Assembly (NCBI GenBank): GCA_028280225.1
Contig: JANQMF010000085.1
Coordinates: forward strand, 1 to 51,306
Direction of reading: 5' to 3'
Source: Pseudomonadales bacterium
GTDB lineage: Bacteria; Pseudomonadota; Gammaproteobacteria; Pseudomonadales; Azotimanducaceae
Length of the DNA stretch: 51,306 bases
Shown here: piece by piece, positions 44,173 through 51,306 of the stretch
Position numbering within the stretch: position 1 is the first letter of the stretch
How the letters are laid out: every line of letters starts with the position of its first letter
Translations under genes and position numbers: made by a program
The notes under the pieces: model-generated
The model's database searches: none
The model's input: the letters and a program-made list of their open reading frames with translations, nothing else
What the model was told of the DNA's origin: nothing

Positions 44173-44646
44173 TTAAAAGACCAGGCGCAGGACGCTTTCT
44201 GCCACGCAGGCGGGTTTGTCCTGGCCTTCAATCTCCACGGTGAGTTCATTAACCACTTCCAGCTGGGGGCCTTTTTGCGCCACGCTTTTTATTTTTCCGG
44301 TGGTGCGAATTCGATTACCCACCGCCACGGGGGACATAAAGCGCACCCGGTTCCAGCCGTAGTTGACACCCATTTTTACCCCTTCCAGAGCCGGCACACC
44401 TATGCCTTCACCACCCGGTAAAAACGACATGATGGACATGGTCAACTGGCCATGGGCTATGGGTGCGCCAAAGGGTCCGGCCTTAGCTCGCTCTGGGTCA
44501 ACGTGAATCCACTGCTGATCCATGGTTGCGTCAGCAAACATGTTGACCCGCTCCTGAGTCATTTCAAACCAATCCGAAGGGGCGGATGCCTGATCAATTT
44601 TTGCCTCCAATACAGCAACCGCTTTGCTGATGTTTTCTTCCGACAT
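44173..44646 (-). CDS. MaoC-family (hot-dog) dehydratase
   Basis: A 157-residue hot-dog protein with the hydratase motif ATMDQQWIHVDPERA, then GPFGAPIAHGQLTMSI, which carries the catalytic Asp-His pair. The family hydrates enoyl-CoAs in the R-specific sense. It is convergent-free, diverges from the enoyl-CoA hydratase at 44725 and lies upstream of the luciferase-like gene on the same strand, separated by the REP pair. Confidence 0.9.
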   Translation of the reverse strand: MSEENISKAVAVLEAKIDQASAPSDWFEMTQERVNMFADATMDQQWIHVDPERAKAGPFGAPIAHGQLTMSIMSFLPGGEGIGVPALEGVKMGVNYGWNRVRFMSPVAVGNRIRTTGKIKSVAQKGPQLEVVNELTVEIEGQDKPACVAESVLRLVF

Positions 44647-44724
44647 TTAAAGTTCTCCAATTCGAATGATTGTCCAAGCCGTGGAAGGGTATCATGTGCT
44701 TTTGAGAATCGGGAGAGGCACACC

Positions 44725-45534
44725 ATGTCCGAACGCTACAACGGTTATACACATCTGACCTTCGATTACCCGGAGGAACGTATCCTCAAAATCACCATCA
44801 ACCGCCCGGACCGGTTTAACGCCTTGGATGAGGTGGGCCACCGGGAATTGACCTATGTGTGGCGGGAGGTGGACGAAGACCCGGACATCGATGTGGTTAT
44901 CCTTACCGGCGCCGGCAAGGCATTTTCCGCCGGCGGCGATTTTGAGATGGTGGAGAAGATCACGGAAGACTTCAATGTGCGGGTGAACATCTGGAAAGAG
45001 GCCAAGGACCTGGTCTACAACATTATTAATTGCGGCAAACCCATCATCTCCGCGATTAATGGACCCGCTGTTGGCGCAGGTCTGGTGGCAGCTCTGCTGG
45101 CGGATATTTCTATTGTGGCCAAGGAGGTCTCCATCACCGACGGCCATACCCGCCTGGGAGTGGCGGCGGGTGATCACGCCGCAATTATCTGGCCACTGCT
45201 GTGCGGCATGGCAAAGTCAAAATACTATTTGCTGACCTGCGAAAGGCTCAGTGGTGAAGAAGCGGAACGTATTGGCCTGGTTTCCCTGTGCGTGGACGCT
45301 GACCATCTGCACGACAAAGCCCTGGCAGTGGCACAAACCCTTAAAGCAGGTGCCCCCACCGCCATTCGCTGGACCAAATACGCGCTGAACAACTGGCTGC
45401 GCATGGCCGGGCCCATCTACGACACTTCAACCGCGCTGGAAATGCTTGGTTTTGGCGGACCCGAGGCCAGGGAAGGAGTAACTGCCCTGAAGGAGAAACG
45501 CCCGGCAGATTTTCCGCCGGGGCCAAACATCTAG
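44725..45534 (+). CDS. Enoyl-CoA hydratase/isomerase family protein
   Basis: A 269-residue crotonase-fold protein: ILKITINRPDRFNALDEVG, VILTGAGKAFSAGGDFEM and AINGPAVGAGLVAALLADIS supply the oxyanion hole. The ATG at 44725 has GGGAGAGG upstream. It is the third crotonase paralogue in about 7 kb, and all three differ clearly from each other. It is divergent from MaoC and convergent with the acyl-CoA synthetase. Confidence 0.92.
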   Translation: MSERYNGYTHLTFDYPEERILKITINRPDRFNALDEVGHRELTYVWREVDEDPDIDVVILTGAGKAFSAGGDFEMVEKITEDFNVRVNIWKEAKDLVYNIINCGKPIISAINGPAVGAGLVAALLADISIVAKEVSITDGHTRLGVAAGDHAAIIWPLLCGMAKSKYYLLTCERLSGEEAERIGLVSLCVDADHLHDKALAVAQTLKAGAPTAIRWTKYALNNWLRMAGPIYDTSTALEMLGFGGPEAREGVTALKEKRPADFPPGPNI

Positions 45535-45601
45535 CCGCTGGTCCGTTGATGGCCTCCCACGTGAAAGCGCTGCACCTGCAACTGTAAAGAACGTGGATAA
45601 A

Positions 45602-47113
45602 CTAGTTAACCGCCCGGTCCGAGCCTTCCCAGAACGGCGCGCGTAATTCACGTTTCAGCACCTTGCCCGGACCGGATTTCGGCAAGGGTTCATGCTGTAT
45701 CGCAATACCCTTGGGTACCTTGTATCCGGCAATGTGGGTCTTGCAAAACTCAACCAGCTCGTTGGGATCAATATTGCTGTGTTCAGCACGGGGCACTACG
45801 GTTGCATGTACGGCTTCGCCCCACCGCTCATCAGGAATGCCGTACACCGCCGCCTCCAGTACCGCCTGGTGTTTGTACAGAATTTCTTCCACCTCGGTGC
45901 AGTAGACGTTCTCGCCACCACTCACAATCATATCCTTGCTGCGGTCAACCAGAAATACGTACCCTTCAGCATCCATATATCCCAGGTCCCCGGTCCAATA
46001 GGCGCCGTCCTTCAAAACCCCAGCGGTCTGTTCCGGCTTATTCCAGTATCCCAACATGACATTTGGCCCGCGCACCACCACCTCACCAATCTCCCCACTG
46101 GGCAGCTCGTTGCCGTCTTCATCCAGAATGCGCACATCGGTTCCCGGAATAGACTGCCCACACGATCGCGCCCTGTCATCTTCCAACAGATTTTGTTCGT
46201 TCCTTAGCGCAGTGGTCAGGGGAGAAAGCTCGGTTGCGCCGTAAACCTCAATCATTTCCGCGGTGGGAAATGCTGTCCAGGTACGGCGTACCACTTCCGT
46301 GGCTATGGGTGAGCCTCCGTGCGCTATGGCACGAACGGTATCTACTTTGCGTGGCTCGGCGTGTTGCAGTTCGGCAATGGCCGCCAACATGGTGGGTACA
46401 CCAAGGGTCAGGCTGACATTGTGGGCCTCAATCAGATCCAATACCTGCACCGGATCAAACGCCCCCAGTGTAATTTGTGTCCCACATGTCCAGATTGACC
46501 CCAGCACCCCATTGCTGCCTGCCGCATGGAACAGCGGGGCCATCACCAGGGTGACATCTTTATCCGTCTGGGGCACCGAGGTGAGCCAATGAAAGGTATT
46601 GGCAATAAGATTGCGGTGGCTGAGCATCACACCCTTGGACTTACCCGTGGTGCCACCGGTATAAAACAAACCGGCAAGATCATTCTCCGTCAGATCTTCA
46701 CCCAGAGGTACCGGATCCGCATTTAACAAGGCTTCGTACTCATCCCCAATATGGATCACATGCTCAACAATATCCGTCATGGCGCCGGCATCACGGTCGG
46801 TAATCAATACCCGTGTGCCGGAGTCTTCCAGAGCATACCTCAGCTCCGGTTCGGCATGGCGTGTATTCAGGGGCACAACCACCAGGCCACCAGCCGGGAC
46901 GCCAACGTAGGTTTCGATATATTGATGATTGTTGTCCGACCAGATGGCCACCCGGTCACCCTTGTTCAGTCCAAGACCTCTAAGCCCCGCCACCAGACGC
47001 CGGCATCGATCCTGCAATTGCACAAAGGTAAATTGTTTATCACCGTTTATAATGGCGGTTTTGTCCGCCGCAATTTGAATAGCCCGACGCAGCGGATCCG
47101 CAAAGGTATGCAT
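45602..47113 (-). CDS. AMP-dependent acyl-CoA synthetase/ligase
   Basis: A 503-residue adenylate-forming enzyme. The P-loop-like motif is FYTGGTTGKSKGVMLSH, then EVYGATELSP, YWTGDLGYMDAEGYVFLVDR with the acidic hinge and C-terminal KVLKRELRAPFW with the catalytic Lys. It activates a carboxylic acid to its CoA thioester, feeding the enoyl-CoA hydratases. GGAGG lies eight bases before the ATG at 47113, which is preferred over a GTG three codons earlier. Chain length or ring preference is unknown. Confidence 0.94.
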   Translation of the reverse strand: MHTFADPLRRAIQIAADKTAIINGDKQFTFVQLQDRCRRLVAGLRGLGLNKGDRVAIWSDNNHQYIETYVGVPAGGLVVVPLNTRHAEPELRYALEDSGTRVLITDRDAGAMTDIVEHVIHIGDEYEALLNADPVPLGEDLTENDLAGLFYTGGTTGKSKGVMLSHRNLIANTFHWLTSVPQTDKDVTLVMAPLFHAAGSNGVLGSIWTCGTQITLGAFDPVQVLDLIEAHNVSLTLGVPTMLAAIAELQHAEPRKVDTVRAIAHGGSPIATEVVRRTWTAFPTAEMIEVYGATELSPLTTALRNEQNLLEDDRARSCGQSIPGTDVRILDEDGNELPSGEIGEVVVRGPNVMLGYWNKPEQTAGVLKDGAYWTGDLGYMDAEGYVFLVDRSKDMIVSGGENVYCTEVEEILYKHQAVLEAAVYGIPDERWGEAVHATVVPRAEHSNIDPNELVEFCKTHIAGYKVPKGIAIQHEPLPKSGPGKVLKRELRAPFWEGSDRAVN

Positions 47114-47235
47114 GGTGATCACCTCCCTGAAGCATTATATTTATTCTCTCGACCTAAGCCGGTATTGTACAAACATGACGCTTGGCTTTCTTGTCAAAAA
47201 TAGTCCTGCAACAACCACCATGTGAACTCCAGCGT

Positions 47236-48210
47236 ATGAACAAACTGGCCCTGATCGGGAGTGTCTGGTGCCTTTGTATTCCCCTTCCAACCCTGGCAGA
47301 CAGCGTATTTAACTTGCTGGTGGAAAATGATGTGATCTCCGGAGATGACCGCCACTATACCTCCGGCGTGATGCTCAACTATGTCAGCGGCGTGGATGAA
47401 GGACCACAACGCCTGCGTAAGTTGGGCATCCGTATTCCCGGCGTGGACGAAGAGGACAAGATGCATGTGGCCCTGTCCTTAGGGCACGAAATCTATACCC
47501 CCACGGACATCAGCCAAAGCACCTTAATCGAAGACGATCGCCCCTACGCCGGACACGTATACCTGGCCGCAGGCTTTACCACGGAAAACCCGGAAGAAAT
47601 CGAAACCTGGCGAATCAGCCTGGGGCTGGTGGGACCCGGTGCCAAGGCTGAATATATTCAGAATACCCTCCATGAAACCATCGGCAGTGATCCGGCGGTG
47701 GGCTGGGACAATCAACTGAACAACGAATGGGTATTGTCGTTTGCTTACGAAAAAAAATGGTTGCAGCTGGCCCGCACCACCACCGCCGGGCGCATGGAAA
47801 TTGACTTTATCCCCCATGTCAGCGGTGCCATTGGTACCTTGGGTACTCACATCGGGGTTGGCGGCATGGCCCGCATCGGTCGCGGGTTACACCACGATTA
47901 CGGACCACCCAGGGTACGGCCAAGTTTACCCGTCTCCCAGTACTATCGACGGGAGAGTGGGTCAAGCTGGTATATTTTTGCCGGTCTGGATGCCCGCCTG
48001 GTGGTGCACAACATATTCCTGGACGGCAACAACTTCTCAAGCAGTCACAGCGTCGATAAGGAACCGTTTGTCGCTGATCTGCAAGCCGGATTTGTGTGGA
48101 ACAACAGCCGGTTTCGGGTGGCTTATAACTGGGTTTATCGCAGCCGGGAATTCAAGCGGCAGGACGAACGGGATCTGTTTGCCTCACTCTCCCTGTCCGT
48201 GCACTTCTAG
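47236..48210 (+). CDS. LpxR-family lipid A 3'-O-deacylase (DUF2219)
   Basis: A 324-residue precursor. The signal peptide ends near TLADS (residue 22). The mature start VFNLLVENDVISGDDRHYTSG holds the Asn-Asp pair that, with a Ser and a His further on, form the active site of LpxR. The rest is rich in beta strands of an outer-membrane barrel and ends in FASLSLSVHF, with the final aromatic typical of barrels. Such enzymes remove the 3'-acyloxyacyl group of lipid A in the outer membrane. Its 3' end overlaps the convergent next gene by 27 bases. Confidence 0.88.
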   Translation: MNKLALIGSVWCLCIPLPTLADSVFNLLVENDVISGDDRHYTSGVMLNYVSGVDEGPQRLRKLGIRIPGVDEEDKMHVALSLGHEIYTPTDISQSTLIEDDRPYAGHVYLAAGFTTENPEEIETWRISLGLVGPGAKAEYIQNTLHETIGSDPAVGWDNQLNNEWVLSFAYEKKWLQLARTTTAGRMEIDFIPHVSGAIGTLGTHIGVGGMARIGRGLHHDYGPPRVRPSLPVSQYYRRESGSSWYIFAGLDARLVVHNIFLDGNNFSSSHSVDKEPFVADLQAGFVWNNSRFRVAYNWVYRSREFKRQDERDLFASLSLSVHF

Positions 48211-48969
48211 CGACAACAAGCCCTGTGGACATTGAAGCAAAGTATTGATCAGTTGCTCCATATGGGCAGGGGATGGCTGCAGAGAGGCACACAGATTTGC
48301 CGCATACACATTTGCCGGCAACTTACGGCAATACTTTGCCAACATCCCATCCGGTTGGTTGAGGTCTTTTTGTTGCAGCAGCACTTCTGCTAACAGTGGG
48401 GAAATTGCACCCGCATGGGCTTCCAGGTTAAAGCCAACAATATTATGCAGGCTGGTCAGCAATTTGGGGCCGACAAATTGTGGAGAGATGTGCTGCCCAT
48501 CCACCCGCTCCATCAGTCCCAGGGTAGTATCGATCAAAAAGGGCAGCGTGCTCCCCCCGCGCCTGAAGGTGCAAAAGGCGTTGTGTACGTTCTTGTGAAT
48601 GGTGTGGCCTTGCTTGTTTTCCACCGCTTGCAACCACAACTCATAACCCAGGCTGCAATCAGGCACCGGACTCAATTGCCAGCGGTTGGGGGCAAAGACC
48701 AGCACATCCGCGTCCAGCCAAACCACCCAATCCGCCTGATCCTGATCCAATAGCCGCCGGGCCCATTGCAGCCGCCCCAGATCCGCAGCAATGGGCAGCC
48801 GTCCGCCAATCTTCTCCATGTACCAGCCCGGTACCTGGGCAAACAATTCATCACCCAGCAGACGATATTCATAATCCCAACGCCGGGCCCATGCGGCGGT
48901 GGAGTCCAGACAGGTTTGTAGCCAACCGGGTATCTTCCCGGGGCAGCTCTGTAAAATTAACGTTCGCAC
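48184..48969 (-). CDS. Glycosyltransferase-like protein with DXD motif
   Basis: A 261-residue soluble protein. ILQSCPGKIPGWLQTCLDST at the start, ADLGRLQWARRLLDQ and DWVVWLDADVLVF follow; DAD is the DXD metal/nucleotide-sugar site of GT-A glycosyltransferases, and the context is like capsular or mannosyl transferases. The C-terminal third is unlike any I can name. No operon partner. The gene overlaps the lpxR-like 3' end tail-to-tail. Moderate confidence in function. Confidence 0.72.
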   Translation of the reverse strand: MRTLILQSCPGKIPGWLQTCLDSTAAWARRWDYEYRLLGDELFAQVPGWYMEKIGGRLPIAADLGRLQWARRLLDQDQADWVVWLDADVLVFAPNRWQLSPVPDCSLGYELWLQAVENKQGHTIHKNVHNAFCTFRRGGSTLPFLIDTTLGLMERVDGQHISPQFVGPKLLTSLHNIVGFNLEAHAGAISPLLAEVLLQQKDLNQPDGMLAKYCRKLPANVYAANLCASLQPSPAHMEQLINTLLQCPQGLLSLEVHGQGE

Positions 48970-49066
48970 TTAACCTTCCATTAAAACATCAATACCGCCG
49001 AAGCATTGTATCGCGCCGGTAAACCGGAATAAGCTTGGCAAACGTTTCCAGCTTGTTTGCAACACG

Positions 49067-50281
49067 ATGTTAAACCAACTCCCCTGCTCAGTTTTGCTTT
49101 TCCTGATGCTGCTGAGCAGCGGCTGCAGCAACACCCAGGTTGGTCAGCGGCCGGCGCAGCTGGTTCAGGCGATGCCCAACACCATCCTCGCCCAACAACT
49201 GCACACCTGTTTGTCCGGGCCCGCACGCGCCAGCAAATTCTCCATCAGCCATCGCGGCGCACCCCTGGGATACCCGGAACACACCCGCCAAGGCTACATC
49301 GCCGCTGCGGAAATGGGGGCAGGCATTATCGAATGTGATGTCACCTTTACCGCGGATTTGCAGTTGGTCTGCCGTCACGCCCAATGCGATTTGCACAGTA
49401 CCACCAATATCCTGCAAACCCCCCTGGCACAAAAGTGCACCCAACCCTTTACCCCCGCCACCGGGGATCAGGCCGCCACCGCCCAATGTTGTACCAGTGA
49501 TATTTCCCTGGCCGAATTTAAAACCCTATGTGGGCGTCATGACGTGATTAACCCCAGGGCTACCAGCGTTGACCAATATCTCAGCATATCTGCGGCACGG
49601 GCTGAGCAAATCAAAACTCTGGGGCAGCCCGTGCAATGCGGGACCCTCATGACCCATGCCGAAAGCATTTCCCTGATCGACGAATTGGGGGCGGACTTTA
49701 CCCCGGAACTCAAAACCCCCGCTGTGACCATGCCTTTTAAGGGATTAAGCCAGACAGACTTTGCTGACGCCATGGTCAGGGAATACGAAGCGGCCGGCAT
49801 AACCCCAGACCGGGTCTACCCCCAGTCATTTTTGCTGTCCGATGTTCAACACTGGATCACTCAACATCCCGCCTTTGGCGAGCGGGCGATTTTTCTCGAC
49901 GCACGCGGGCGCAATCCGGCATTTCAACCCAGCCTGGAGGGTATGCGGGCACTCAAAGACGCCGGGGTAAATATTGTGGCGCCTCCCATGCCGCAGCTAT
50001 TAGCACTGGACCGCAGCGTAGATCCGCCGGTTCCGGTGGCCAGTGCTTACGCACGCCTTGCCAGACAGGCGGGTTTAGACATCATTACCTGGACGCTGGA
50101 ACGGGGATCCGCAACCGACCCCGGAAATTGGCTGTATATGAACTTAAGGGGCTATATGACCCACGAAGCTAAAATGTTTGAGGTTTTGCACGCTCTGCAC
50201 ACCCAGGTGGGCATCAAGGGAATCTTCTCCGACTGGCCCGGCACCGTAACCTTCTACGCCAACTGTTTTGAACTACCGTAA
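49067..50281 (+). CDS. Glycerophosphodiester phosphodiesterase family lipoprotein
   Basis: A 404-residue precursor. The signal peptide ends in LSSGC with lipidated Cys20. The GDPD catalytic part has SISHRGAPLGYPEHT (HRG with the catalytic His), IIECDVTFTADLQLVCRHA (the Glu-x-Asp metal site and second His), FTPELKTPA (third acidic) and IFSDWPGTVTF at the end. It hydrolyses glycerophosphodiesters to glycerol-3-phosphate and alcohol, here probably at the membrane. A long insertion of about 70 Cys-rich residues lies after the second His. Convergent with patatin, one-base gap. Confidence 0.92.
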   Translation: MLNQLPCSVLLFLMLLSSGCSNTQVGQRPAQLVQAMPNTILAQQLHTCLSGPARASKFSISHRGAPLGYPEHTRQGYIAAAEMGAGIIECDVTFTADLQLVCRHAQCDLHSTTNILQTPLAQKCTQPFTPATGDQAATAQCCTSDISLAEFKTLCGRHDVINPRATSVDQYLSISAARAEQIKTLGQPVQCGTLMTHAESISLIDELGADFTPELKTPAVTMPFKGLSQTDFADAMVREYEAAGITPDRVYPQSFLLSDVQHWITQHPAFGERAIFLDARGRNPAFQPSLEGMRALKDAGVNIVAPPMPQLLALDRSVDPPVPVASAYARLARQAGLDIITWTLERGSATDPGNWLYMNLRGYMTHEAKMFEVLHALHTQVGIKGIFSDWPGTVTFYANCFELP

Positions 50282-50282
50282 G

Positions 50283-51306
50283 TTACCAGACCGGTACAGA
50301 ACACGCTTCGCCGCGCAAAAAAGCTTCAATTTCATCGTGACGTTCTTTGGCATCTTCTTCCCCAAGGCGAATCAGCAACGCCAGGTATTCCGGTTCAAAA
50401 ATAACCATACTCAAGGCATCTGAGCTTCGCCGGTCCCGATTGTTAAGCCCGCTTTCAAAGAAACGGAAGGTACGGGGGAGTTCGAGCTCGTGCTGGCGGG
50501 CAAGTTGCCCCAGGTCTTCCCGCGGGCGCAGCACCATCACCTCCACCGGGCGCAGGTCACCCCGGTCTTCTTCCGGCAGTTTAGAGACCAGACGGTTGAT
50601 CCGATTCATTTGAATGGCATCAAAGTCCAAATTGTCCAAAAACATGGCATTAAGCATAACACCGGCTATTTGTGCCGGTGAGGGATAAGGCGCCCTGAGC
50701 TCCGGGGGCAGTCCGTATACCGGTTTAGCCCTTGGCGACACTGCCAGGATACGTGTTGCACCCAGGTGCAAAGCCGGTGACAAAGGTGCCGTCAGACGTA
50801 GGCCGCCATCCCCGTGCCACATATCTTCAAGCTTTACGGCGGGAAAGAACATGGGCAGCGCCGCTGACGCCATGATGTGCTCCAAGGTCATCCGGGTGGC
50901 ATAACCCCGTACCTGGGCCTTTTCCCAATTAGCATGTGTGTCATCACCTTCTACCCAGGCCACACAACGGCCTGAGCCATAGTTTGTGGTGATAATGGCC
51001 AGGGCATCCAGCACCCCGGCCGCCAGATTTTCGGCCACCCCAGTGATGTGATTGTCTTCTATGTGCAGGTGCTCGGCCAAAAATTCCCGCAGCGGGTTGT
51101 TGTCCACCATGCCGCGGATGTCCGCACGGCCCAACCGGCCGCCGCTGATCACGCGCAAACCCCAAACCATGACCCGCCGCATCAGATTACCCAGGCCGGT
51201 TTCATAAACTTTCTGGGTTTCCAGCCGCAGCCACAGATCACGCAGATTCTCCACCGCATCCGGCCAGGCATCTTTGGCTGAGGCTAAATAAATGGCATTG
51301 ATGGCA
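50283..51306 (-). CDS. Patatin-like phospholipase (5' end beyond window)
   Basis: The reverse frame is open from the stop at 50283 to the window edge and starts inside a gene: the first codons read AINAIYLASAKDAWP, which is the end of the patatin nucleophile elbow, G-x-S-x-G-A-I-N-A. The catalytic Asp is in MWHGDGGLRLTAPLSPALHLGA. An in-frame GTG at 51254 is not the real start. The N-terminal part with the Ser is missing. Family members hydrolyse phospholipid acyl chains; with LpxR and GDPD it makes a lipid-degrading group (inference). Confidence 0.9.
   Translation of the reverse strand, partial: AINAIYLASAKDAWPDAVENLRDLWLRLETQKVYETGLGNLMRRVMVWGLRVISGGRLGRADIRGMVDNNPLREFLAEHLHIEDNHITGVAENLAAGVLDALAIITTNYGSGRCVAWVEGDDTHANWEKAQVRGYATRMTLEHIMASAALPMFFPAVKLEDMWHGDGGLRLTAPLSPALHLGATRILAVSPRAKPVYGLPPELRAPYPSPAQIAGVMLNAMFLDNLDFDAIQMNRINRLVSKLPEEDRGDLRPVEVMVLRPREDLGQLARQHELELPRTFRFFESGLNNRDRRSSDALSMVIFEPEYLALLIRLGEEDAKERHDEIEAFLRGEACSVPVW

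Overview
The window looks like chromosome from a free-living, probably marine or aquatic gammaproteobacterium. This is inferred from a single-subunit-type UvrB, an LpxR-type lipid A deacylase, lipoprotein signals, a TonB-type protein, RND/MATE pumps, many acyl-CoA enzymes and a KorAB pair; no rRNA or other taxonomic marker is present. Most of the window is moderately GC-rich and densely coded. The stretch 6525-10260 looks more AT-rich and has a different gene style.

Layout. 1-6400 is a divergent catabolic cluster: leftward, an N-acyl-D-amino-acid deacylase-type amidohydrolase followed by a molybdopterin oxidoreductase that runs off the window; rightward, an SDR, a MmgE/PrpD protein and a nitroreductase. 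A perfect 18-bp inverted repeat lies between the two arms. 6525-10335 is a small accessory island ending at tRNA-Val(GAC). It holds a membrane-anchored unknown, a phage-virion-like fragment, several small unknown genes (one with three internal repeats, one of only 58 codons) and a two-domain protein with a C-terminal TIR-like/deoxyribosyltransferase-like fold, my best candidate for a defence gene. 10841-17902 has a fatty-acid-hydroxylase/sterol-desaturase family protein, a large low-complexity membrane protein, a cytochrome P450, uvrB and a small acidic protein.

18065-30711 has korAB (2-oxoacid:ferredoxin oxidoreductase), then a GntR/FadR regulator with three tandem 14-bp FadR-like operators upstream, leading an efflux operon (RND adaptor, RND pump, MATE pump, Gfo/Idh/MocA oxidoreductase). 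A glycine-zipper lipoprotein and an acyl-CoA dehydrogenase follow. 30858-35256 is a leftward histidine kinase / response regulator / TonB-domain-TPR operon with overlapping genes. 35518-39532 is a leftward set: enoyl-CoA hydratase, DUF3445-like protein, M81 (MlrC-type) metallopeptidase, SDR. 39609-47113 has an alpha/beta hydrolase, an SDR, ribA (GTP cyclohydrolase II), two more enoyl-CoA hydratases, a luciferase-like oxidoreductase, a MaoC hydratase and an acyl-CoA synthetase: an acyl-CoA degradation neighbourhood without a thiolase in view. 47236-51306 has LpxR, a DXD glycosyltransferase-like protein, a lipoprotein glycerophosphodiesterase and a patatin phospholipase cut by the window end: a lipid and envelope group.

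A family of about 33-bp palindromes with a GGGGTCWGACCCC core occurs five times between genes (two inverted pairs and one singlet), with a sixth degenerate relative. This is the pattern of REP/BIME elements mobilised by RAYT transposases, although no such transposase is in the window. I found no CRISPR array, no intact insertion sequence, no integrase and no rRNA.
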